A DNA stretch of 64,000 nt from UBA10438 sp964432155 (GTDB taxonomy: Bacteria > Bacteroidota > Ignavibacteria > Kapaibacteriales > Kapaibacteriaceae). Shown here in pieces: positions 10,454-17,364 of the stretch. Both the position numbers and the translations under genes were made by a program. The notes below the pieces were generated by a model. The model did not search any database. It saw only the letters and a program-made list of their open reading frames with translations, and was not told the DNA's origin. Every line of letters starts with the position of its first letter. Positions within the stretch are counted from its first letter, which is position 1. The stretch lies in the NCBI GenBank assembly GCA_964432155.1, contig CAYSMF010000009.1:1-64000 (forward strand), read 5' to 3'.

Positions 10454-11422
10454 ATGGAACGTTCTCAACTTCTTGAGCAGGCTCGAATGGGCCTCCAATG
10501 GCAGCGTGCATCTATTGCGCTGTTGGAAGAGCACATTGATGATGCGTTTTGCGATGCTGCGCAGCTCATCGCTGGCGCTTCCAAGGTGGTAACTACTGGT
10601 CTAGGTAAGTCGGGCTTCATTGCTCGAAAGATGGCTGCTACGCTCACAAGTGTCCATATCCCGGGCGTATACCTTCACCCAGTTGATGCCCTGCATGGTG
10701 ATCTTGGAATGCTCGGCCCTTCTGATGTCTTGGTTGCCTTCTCCAAGAGCGGAGAGACCTCCGAGGTTGTGCATCTGGCAAGCCTCGTTCGCGAGTTGGG
10801 CATGCCTATCATCTCGATCTCATCACGAAGCGAAACGTCAATGCAGGCTATCTCAACGATTGCTCTGGTTGCGCCAAGTGTTCATGAGTACGACGAGCAT
10901 AACATTCTTCCGACGACAAGCACTACACAAGCTCTGATTCTCGCAGACCTTCTGAGTGTGGCTGCTGCGCACAGCACGGGTGATCTGGTTGCCCGCCTCC
11001 AGCGATCACACCCACACGGCGGGATTGGCGCAGCGTTGCTGCGCACCGTCGAACAGGTTATGCATGCAGGCGACGCATTGCCACGCATCGATCCTGCGTC
11101 AAGTGTGTCCGACGCCGTCGAAGTACTGTCGCGCACGGCGTTGGGTATCGTCTGCGTGATGGGCGAGCAAAATGATCTGCTTGGAATTCTCACCGACGGG
11201 GATGTGCGTCGCCTCGTAGCATCATCAGAAACACCGATGACGATGCTGGTTCGTGATGTGATGACGACGCAACCGTCAGTCGTCCAAGCGACGGATACAT
11301 TGCATCAGGCGCTCCAGTGTATGGAACGTCGTGACCGACAGATAAGCGCGGTGCCTGTCCTGAGTGATGGTCGATGCGTTGGTGTTGTGCGCGTTCACGA
11401 TATCGTGCGCGCCCAATGGTAA
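10454..11422 (+). CDS. kdsD: Arabinose-5-phosphate isomerase (KpsF/GutQ family)
   Basis: Converts ribulose-5-phosphate to arabinose-5-phosphate, the first committed step to Kdo for lipopolysaccharide. The 322 residues hold a sugar isomerase (SIS) domain at about 40-175 (VVTTGLGKSGFIARKMAATL; the phosphate-binding AFSKSGETSE starts near residue 95) and two CBS domains from about 205 to the end (ILTDGDVRRL; VMTTQPSVV). ATG 10454 is preferred over an in-frame TTG at 10439 lying inside the terminator tail. The SIS plus tandem CBS layout and length match KdsD. No other Kdo gene is nearby. A gram-negative envelope is implied. Confidence 0.93.
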   Translation: MERSQLLEQARMGLQWQRASIALLEEHIDDAFCDAAQLIAGASKVVTTGLGKSGFIARKMAATLTSVHIPGVYLHPVDALHGDLGMLGPSDVLVAFSKSGETSEVVHLASLVRELGMPIISISSRSETSMQAISTIALVAPSVHEYDEHNILPTTSTTQALILADLLSVAAAHSTGDLVARLQRSHPHGGIGAALLRTVEQVMHAGDALPRIDPASSVSDAVEVLSRTALGIVCVMGEQNDLLGILTDGDVRRLVASSETPMTMLVRDVMTTQPSVVQATDTLHQALQCMERRDRQISAVPVLSDGRCVGVVRVHDIVRAQW

Positions 11423-11443
11423 CCGCCGCTGGTGCTTGGTCCG

Positions 11444-12559
11444 TTAGCGACGGATCGGCTGCCGTGGTGCTGGTGTAATGATTGGCTGCTCAATCGCACG
11501 TCGACGTTGTGTTGTCGCAGGCTTACGCTGTGGTTGAGCCCGGCGTTGTGGCTTAGCCGCCTGACGACGACCACGTTGTGGCGCTGCCGCGCGTTGACGT
11601 GATGGGGCTTGCTGACGTGCGACAGCGGGCTTTGGCTTCGGCGGAGCTACTTGGGCTGGCTTTGGTGCAGGCTTCGCCGGAGGAGCTTGCTGGGTTGGCG
11701 GCTTATATGCCGTATTTGACGCCGTAACGTCCTTCCGGGTGATCTTTACTTCGCGAACAGCTTCGCCAGCCTTGCCAAACACGGGCAGGGGAGATTCGTT
11801 ACGGAAGAACTGTACCGCACCGGCGTTTTGAATCGAGACAACGAATTTCTCCATTGCGCTCCAGCGATACTCCGTCTCCGGAACGACCACTACCTGTTGG
11901 GAGCGCGTGCCATCCATTGTAATGCTCACCCACGCCGTATCCTGCGCTACCGCTGTGAGAATGATCGAATCAGTCGGTGCAATGGCATTCGGATCCTGAA
12001 CTTGAATCACATCCTCAGTGGCTGTGTCGTTCGATGTCGAAGAGTCACATGCACGGATACCCAGCCACAGAAGGATCACGAGAAGTACTGCCGCGCCACC
12101 AATCAGTGCACGACGTGGTATACGTGTCGATACGCTCTGTAGCTGCTGCATTGGTTGCTGCGTCGCGGCTCGAACTTTTTCGACTGATGCCGCAACGGCA
12201 TCGGATGTACGCTGTGCGGCCTGACTCAGCGAGATCGACGACTCGCGTGGCGGCGGTGTAGGCTGGTATGCTGGAAGACGTTCACCAGCATCCTGCTGCT
12301 CGTCGAATGTAGCCGACATCAGCGATGCAAGTTCTGCTGCGGGAATTCCCAAGGCACTACCGAGTGTTCGTATGAATGACCGAACATAGACGGCAGGAAG
12401 CACGTCGTAGCGGCCTCGCTCAAGTGCTTCGATGTACGGCTCACGTATCTTCGTCGTAGCTGCGAGCTCGCGTATCGAAAGTCCACGACGCTGACGCTCG
12501 CTGAAAAACCGTTGTGACAGGGGATCCATGACTGCAAATATGCCGTCCGTTCGCGACAT
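11444..12559 (-). CDS. rodZ: RodZ-like helix-turn-helix membrane protein
   Basis: A 371-residue cell-shape protein candidate. Residues about 12-80 are a cro/CI-type helix-turn-helix (RRGLSIRELAATTKIREPYIEALERGRYD), typical of RodZ, where it contacts MreB. One membrane helix follows near 150-170 (GGAAVLLVILLWLGIRAC), then a beta-rich DUF4115-like periplasmic domain at about 195-275. The tail from about 280 is very rich in Pro, Ala, Gln and Arg, ending in RRQAAKPQRR-type repeats, which is unusual and probably disordered. Start 12559 has an AAGGTG Shine-Dalgarno; a second ATG at 12529 lies downstream of a near-consensus -7 element and could be used instead. mreB is not in the window. Family call good; partner inferred. 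Confidence 0.82.
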   Translation of the reverse strand: MSRTDGIFAVMDPLSQRFFSERQRRGLSIRELAATTKIREPYIEALERGRYDVLPAVYVRSFIRTLGSALGIPAAELASLMSATFDEQQDAGERLPAYQPTPPPRESSISLSQAAQRTSDAVAASVEKVRAATQQPMQQLQSVSTRIPRRALIGGAAVLLVILLWLGIRACDSSTSNDTATEDVIQVQDPNAIAPTDSIILTAVAQDTAWVSITMDGTRSQQVVVVPETEYRWSAMEKFVVSIQNAGAVQFFRNESPLPVFGKAGEAVREVKITRKDVTASNTAYKPPTQQAPPAKPAPKPAQVAPPKPKPAVARQQAPSRQRAAAPQRGRRQAAKPQRRAQPQRKPATTQRRRAIEQPIITPAPRQPIRR

Positions 12560-12585
12560 TCATTCACCTTTTCGCAGGTAGCGGT

Positions 12586-13161
12586 GTGGATTGGACGTTG
12601 TTTCTCCATGGTGCGTATGTGGCCTTCGCGTTCGCCGTGCTTCTCTTCGGCGCATTGGCCTATCGCCAGGTCCTCGACAATCTCGATGTCCGCCGTCTCC
12701 GGTTCGGTGAGGACCGAGCCTCGTACGTGAGCGCTCCCGGAATCCTCATTTCGGTTGGAGCCTCACTTTGCACCGTCCTGCTCATGGGTCTGCTCTATTC
12801 CACCCCGCATGAGTCGATCTTCCTGTACGCACTCCCGCTCATCATGCTGGTCCAGAATGCACAAATGTTCCTACGCGTCATCTTTCAGCGCACACGGATC
12901 ACAACCACTGGGATTATCGTGCGCCCCCTGCTCCGAACAGCGCTATCGGCAATGCACTATGATGGGATGATTACCGTTTCGTTTCGTTCGGAACGCCTCT
13001 GGACGGCTGTGACCGTGATTCACGCATCACACGGGCCTGTGACATTCCGTATTTTTGCGTTCTCTGTTCGCCCCCTTGAGCGAATCCTGCGCGCCAACAC
13101 GCGCGCCGAGATTTTCTACGTTGGGTCGACTGCACGCGACACTTCTTCATCACACACATAA
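12586..13161 (+). CDS. Hypothetical integral membrane protein
   Basis: A 191-residue protein starting at GTG 12586, divergent from the RodZ-like gene with only 26 bp between. I do not recognise a family. Visible are an N-terminal membrane helix (LHGAYVAFAFAVLLFGALAY) and two more hydrophobic segments around residues 52-70 and 76-92 (ISVGASLCTVLLMGLLY; IFLYALPLIMLVQNAQMFL). A polar C-terminal half of about 85 residues could be a soluble domain resembling small membrane-associated PH-like modules, but that is only an impression. It sits 5 bp before the AtuA-family gene and may be cotranscribed with it. Confidence 0.7.
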   Translation: MDWTLFLHGAYVAFAFAVLLFGALAYRQVLDNLDVRRLRFGEDRASYVSAPGILISVGASLCTVLLMGLLYSTPHESIFLYALPLIMLVQNAQMFLRVIFQRTRITTTGIIVRPLLRTALSAMHYDGMITVSFRSERLWTAVTVIHASHGPVTFRIFAFSVRPLERILRANTRAEIFYVGSTARDTSSSHT

Positions 13162-13166
13162 GCGAC

Positions 13167-14525
13167 ATGAAATCTTCCATCCGGATTGCGTCAGGTCAGG
13201 GTTTTTGGGGCGACCTTCAGAGTGCTCCACTGCAACAGGTATCACGCGGTCAGATAGACTATCTCGTGATGGACTACCTGGCGGAAGTCACGATGTCGAT
13301 TCTTCAGAAGCAGCGGATGCGGAATCCCGATCTCGGCTATGCACGCGACCTGGTCGATGTATGCGAGGAGATCCTGCCGTACCTCGTTGAGCGCGGCATC
13401 ACGCTGATTACGAACGGCGGCGGCGTGAATCCACTCGCAGCTCGCGATCGCATCTTCGAAGTGGCGCGCAAGCAGGGTGTGAAGGGACTGAAGATTGGCG
13501 TCGTAACTGGTGACGATATCCTGCCGCGGATCAGCGAGCTCGTCGACCAAGGACACGAGCTGCGCCATATGGAAACCAATGAGCCTATCGCAGCTGTAAA
13601 GGATCGTCTGCTCAGCGCAAACGTCTACACAGGCGCATGGCCAGTCGTTGAAGCACTGCATCAGGGTGCACAGATTATCATCACTGGACGAACAACGGAT
13701 ACAGGTCTCACCCTTGCTCCGATGATTCACGAGTTTGGATGGGGCGAACAAGACTGGGATTTGCTTGCTGCTGGTACGGTTGCCGGACACATCAACGAAT
13801 GTGGTGCGCAGGCGAGCGGTGGAAACTTCCTGGGTGATTGGCGCTCGCTGAAGAACATGCATGATGTGGGCTTCCCGATCATTGAAGCATACCCGGATGG
13901 TTCGTTCATCGTAACAAAGCACGAGGGTACAGGCGGTGCGGTGACGCGCGAGACGGTGAGTGAGCAGCTGATGTACGAGATCGGTGATCCAACGATGTAC
14001 ATCACGCCAGACTGTATTGCCGATTTCTCATCGATCCACCTTGAAGATCTTGGCAACGACCGCGTTCGTGTGTTCGGCATTACCGGAAAGCCATACACAC
14101 CGTCGTACAAGGTAAGTGCGAGCTATCTCGACGGATTTGTAGCGTTTGGATCGCTCACATATTCAGCCCCAGATGCCTACGAAAAGGCACAAGCTGCGGA
14201 TGCGATCCTTCGTAAGCGACTCGAGTTGCTCGGGCTTTCGTTCGACGAGATCCGCACGGAGTACGTTGGCTTGAACGCATGTCATGGACCGATCGCAAAG
14301 AACATCGAGCCGAACGAGGTGATGATGCGTATTGGTGTTCGTGGTCATGACAAGGCTGCAATCGAACGCTTCAGCAAGGAGCTTGCACCGTTGATTCTTA
14401 CCGGACCGCCGAGCGTTACGGGCTTTTCGGGTGGTCGTCCGAAGCCAAGTGATGTGGTCGCGTATTTCCCTGCACTCCTTGACAAACGTGTAGTCGAGAT
14501 GCACGTGCAGGTTGATGAGATCTAA
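13167..14525 (+). CDS. Acyclic terpene utilization AtuA family protein (DUF1446)
   Basis: A 452-residue protein matching the AtuA/DUF1446 family along its length. The N-terminus IRIASGQGFWGD and motifs LITNGGGVNPLAARD, IGVVTGDD, IIITGRTTDTGLTLAPMIHEFGW, TKHEGTGGAVT and the C-terminal GFSGGRPKPSD are family hallmarks. In Pseudomonas, atuA belongs to the citronellol/geraniol degradation cluster, but the biochemical role of the protein is not firmly established. None of the acyl-CoA carboxylase or dehydrogenase genes of that pathway are here, so terpene use should not be assumed. The stop overlaps the start of the DUF2279 gene by 11 bases, implying translational coupling. Confidence 0.88.
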   Translation: MKSSIRIASGQGFWGDLQSAPLQQVSRGQIDYLVMDYLAEVTMSILQKQRMRNPDLGYARDLVDVCEEILPYLVERGITLITNGGGVNPLAARDRIFEVARKQGVKGLKIGVVTGDDILPRISELVDQGHELRHMETNEPIAAVKDRLLSANVYTGAWPVVEALHQGAQIIITGRTTDTGLTLAPMIHEFGWGEQDWDLLAAGTVAGHINECGAQASGGNFLGDWRSLKNMHDVGFPIIEAYPDGSFIVTKHEGTGGAVTRETVSEQLMYEIGDPTMYITPDCIADFSSIHLEDLGNDRVRVFGITGKPYTPSYKVSASYLDGFVAFGSLTYSAPDAYEKAQAADAILRKRLELLGLSFDEIRTEYVGLNACHGPIAKNIEPNEVMMRIGVRGHDKAAIERFSKELAPLILTGPPSVTGFSGGRPKPSDVVAYFPALLDKRVVEMHVQVDEI

Positions 14526-15495
14526 CTCCGGACTCGTTGTCGGATTGATGCTGTGGGTCAGTATGACTGCATACGGGCACACTGATTCGCTATTTCTGAG
14601 ACCCGAAGAGTTTCGGTACGCCGATAATCAGCGCTACACGATGTTTGGCGGCACGCCACGGCGTGTCACCGAGGTTCAGCCCATTCCGACAATTGCGTTA
14701 GGTGCTGGCTTCACCGGACTTGCTTTGGCCCTGCACTATCATCAGAAGAATGCATGGTGGCCAGGTGGAGATAGCGCAACCTTCCGGTTTAAGGAAGACC
14801 TCGAGTATGCTCGTGGGCTCGATAAAGCAGGACACGTGTACTCGAGTTACATCACGGCGACCTTCACGGGCGACGTGCTCATGGAATCGGGCTTCGATCG
14901 AAAGACCGCTACATGGATCGGTGGTGCCACGGGACTTGCATACACGCTCTACGTTGAAGTGATGGATGGCTATGCTCGTGACTGGGGCTTTTCACCATCG
15001 GACGCGATTGCGGACGTTGTGGGGTCGAGCTTCTACGTTGCACAAGAGTATGTGCCGTACCTCCAGAACTTCACGCCTCGTTGGAGCTATGTTCCTGCGG
15101 CATGGGTGGGCAATCCAATGAGCAACCACCGACAAAAGACATTTATCGACGATTACAACAGCACCACGTTCTGGTTAGCGTGTAACGTTAACAACATGCT
15201 TCCGGCATCAGCTGCCGAGTATTGGCCTGATTGGATGATGATCTCCCTCGGCTATGGCATTCGCAACTACGATGTAGTCGATGCAACTGGTCGCGAAGTT
15301 GGCGCAACGCGGCGCTTCCTGATCGGACTTGATTACGATTGGGTAAAGATTATCCCGCCGTCATCTGTCGGCGTCCTCAATTATCTTCGTCAAGCCTTGA
15401 ACTATATCCGACTCCCCGGTCCCACGCTCGAAGTAGGGGACGATGGCGTCAAGGTTGGTGTGCTGTATCCATTCGCAATCGTGGTGCCATTCTGA
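14515..15495 (+). CDS. DUF2279/YfiM-like periplasmic protein
   Basis: A 326-residue exported protein beginning with a likely signal peptide (GLVVGLMLWVSMTAYGH). The middle carries the DUF2279 (YfiM-like) signature: DKAGHVYSSYITATFTGDVLMESGF, then a glycine-rich amphipathic stretch (ATWIGGATGLAYTLYVEVMDGYARDWGFSPSDAIADVVGS). Family members are short outer-membrane-associated lipoproteins or periplasmic proteins of unknown function; this one lacks an obvious lipobox Cys. The C-terminal third (NYDVVDATGREVGATRRFLIGLDYDW) looks like barrel strands. ATG 14515 overlaps the upstream stop; an in-frame ATG at 14548 would shorten the signal peptide. Sandwiched between AtuA-like and glycosyltransferase genes in one direction. 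Confidence 0.75.
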   Translation: MRSNSGLVVGLMLWVSMTAYGHTDSLFLRPEEFRYADNQRYTMFGGTPRRVTEVQPIPTIALGAGFTGLALALHYHQKNAWWPGGDSATFRFKEDLEYARGLDKAGHVYSSYITATFTGDVLMESGFDRKTATWIGGATGLAYTLYVEVMDGYARDWGFSPSDAIADVVGSSFYVAQEYVPYLQNFTPRWSYVPAAWVGNPMSNHRQKTFIDDYNSTTFWLACNVNNMLPASAAEYWPDWMMISLGYGIRNYDVVDATGREVGATRRFLIGLDYDWVKIIPPSSVGVLNYLRQALNYIRLPGPTLEVGDDGVKVGVLYPFAIVVPF

Positions 15496-16256
15496 GTCGT
15501 CCGACATCATCGCACGAGCCCCTTATCAGTGTCGTCGTGCCGACACTCCAGGAGGAGAAGCTGCTTGAACAGACGTTGTCTGTCTTCGATCAGGCGTGGC
15601 GTGCGCGAGTACACGCCGAGCTCATCGTGAGCGATGGTGGTAGCACAGATGCAACACTGTCGATCGCAGAACGCTACGCTGATGTCATCACCGTTCACGA
15701 TGGGAGTGAACGTCAGACAATTGCTGGCGGACGGAATGCAGGTGCACGACTTGCGCGCGGCGGTGTGTTAGTGTTCATCAACGGCGATACCGTCCCCGCC
15801 GACATTGAGCGGTTTACAGCATGCGTAACAGCGTTCGCGAATCGCCAGGGGCGCTATGCCCGAGCGTCGGCTCTTGCCTGCCCGGTTCGCTTCCGACACG
15901 GAGAAGAACGTCTTGCAGATGTGCTGTTTCACCTCTTCTACAACACTTACGTGCATTTCTTGAGCATCCTTCGCATCGGTGCTGGACGTGGGGAATGCCA
16001 GATCGTACGCCGCGAGGTGTTTGAGCGGGTAGGGGGCTATCGTTCCGAACTCGTTGCCGGGGAGGACTTCGACCTGTTTGCCCGCATCGGCGTTCGCGCA
16101 CGCGTTCGCTTTGCGCGTGAACTCCTCGTGTATGAGTCGCCCAGACGGTTCCGCAAGTTTGGGTATTTTCGTGTGTTGTTCTCATGGACGATCAACGCGT
16201 TGAGCGTGCTGATCCGCGGACGGTCCTCGTCTGATGAATGGGAACCTGTTCGCTAA
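15492..16256 (+). CDS. Family 2 glycosyltransferase (TIGR04283-like), non-ATG start
   Basis: A GT-A glycosyltransferase of about 254 residues. The beta-1 strand ISVVVPTLQEEKLLEQTL, the nucleotide-sugar motif ELIVSDGGSTDATL and the DXD-like INGDTVP are clear. Further on are GGYRSELVAGEDFDLFARI and a C-terminal hydrophobic segment. It probably adds a sugar to a lipid carrier or envelope glycan. The start is odd: no ATG, GTG or TTG lies between the upstream coding sequence and the first strand. The best junction is CTG at 15492, forming CTGA with the DUF2279 stop; ATT at 15489 is the alternative. The TTG at 15339 would overlap the upstream gene by 157 bases, and GTG 15537 would delete the first strand. 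Function good, start uncertain. Confidence 0.85.
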   Translation: MSRPTSSHEPLISVVVPTLQEEKLLEQTLSVFDQAWRARVHAELIVSDGGSTDATLSIAERYADVITVHDGSERQTIAGGRNAGARLARGGVLVFINGDTVPADIERFTACVTAFANRQGRYARASALACPVRFRHGEERLADVLFHLFYNTYVHFLSILRIGAGRGECQIVRREVFERVGGYRSELVAGEDFDLFARIGVRARVRFARELLVYESPRRFRKFGYFRVLFSWTINALSVLIRGRSSSDEWEPVR

Positions 16257-16277
16257 CGACCTCTCATTGAGACCCAC

Positions 16278-17270
16278 ATGGATTACAAGAGCGCCGGTGT
16301 AGATATCGAGGCTGGAGAAGCACTCGTTGATTCAATCAAGCCCTACGTCAAAGCCACGCGCACCCCTGGTGTTCTGAGTGAGATTGGATTGTTCGGCGGA
16401 TTCTACGACGCACGATTCCCAGATCATGCGCACCCTGTCCTCGTTGCGAGTACCGACGGTGTTGGTACAAAGCTGAAGGTCGCTGTTGATGCAGGCGTGC
16501 ACGATACTGTTGGACAGTGTCTTGTAAATCACTGTGTAAACGACATCCTTGCGTGTGGCGCGCGTCCGCTGTTCTTCCTCGACTACTTCGCGACAGGTCG
16601 CCTTGAACAAGGTGTCGCCCACGACGTGATCAAGGGCATTGCCATCGCTTGCCGCGAGAACGGTTGTGCGCTGCTTGGTGGTGAAACAGCTGAGATGCCT
16701 GCGCTATATTCTGACGGCGATTATGATATGGCTGGCACGATCGTTGGCGTGGTAGACAAGGCGAAGATTCTCAATGGCAGTCGCGTTGCGATTGGCGACG
16801 TGTTGATCGGTCTCCCGTCGAACGGTCTGCACACGAACGGCTATTCACTCGCTCGTGCGGCACTGTTCCCGAAGTACGGAGTGCATGATCACCTTCCTGA
16901 GTTGGGTTGTACGGTGGGAGAAGCGCTTCTGCGCGTGCATCGCTCATACCTGCACATCCTTGCACCACTGCTCGACAGCGACCTGATCAACGGCTTGTCG
17001 CATATCACCGGTGGTGGACTTGTCGGTAACACGTCGCGTATCCTCGCAGAAGGTCAGGCGCTCCAAGTGAACTGGGGCTCTTGGTCGATGCCACCAATCT
17101 TCTCTGTGATTCAGCAAGCGGGAGATATCAGCGACGAAGAAATGCGCCATGTTTTCAACCTTGGTGTCGGTATGGTGATGATTGTATCGCCAGATCGTGT
17201 CGACCAAGTGATGCGCGCATGCGAGGCTGAACATCCGTTCGTGGTTGGATCTGTTGTTAGCGCACAGTAA
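16278..17270 (+). CDS. purM: Phosphoribosylformylglycinamidine cyclo-ligase PurM
   Basis: Closes the imidazole ring in purine synthesis, making AIR from FGAM with ATP. The 330 residues show AIR-synthase signatures: ASTDGVGTKLKVA, VNHCVNDILACGARPLFFLDYFATG, the nucleotide loop LLGGETAEMP, then SDGDYDMAGTIVGVVDK, and the C-terminal domain with ITGGGLVGNTSRIL. Start at ATG 16278, 21 bp after the glycosyltransferase stop. PurN is 11 kb upstream on the same strand; other purine genes are not in the window. Confidence 0.97.
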   Translation: MDYKSAGVDIEAGEALVDSIKPYVKATRTPGVLSEIGLFGGFYDARFPDHAHPVLVASTDGVGTKLKVAVDAGVHDTVGQCLVNHCVNDILACGARPLFFLDYFATGRLEQGVAHDVIKGIAIACRENGCALLGGETAEMPALYSDGDYDMAGTIVGVVDKAKILNGSRVAIGDVLIGLPSNGLHTNGYSLARAALFPKYGVHDHLPELGCTVGEALLRVHRSYLHILAPLLDSDLINGLSHITGGGLVGNTSRILAEGQALQVNWGSWSMPPIFSVIQQAGDISDEEMRHVFNLGVGMVMIVSPDRVDQVMRACEAEHPFVVGSVVSAQ

Positions 17271-17364
17271 CGCGCAGCAGCTCCGTACGCCGTCACACCT
17301 CGGCAATCCTGCACGTCTACCGTATCGTGCGTATGTGTAACTCCGACGTCACCCAATTCCGCCC

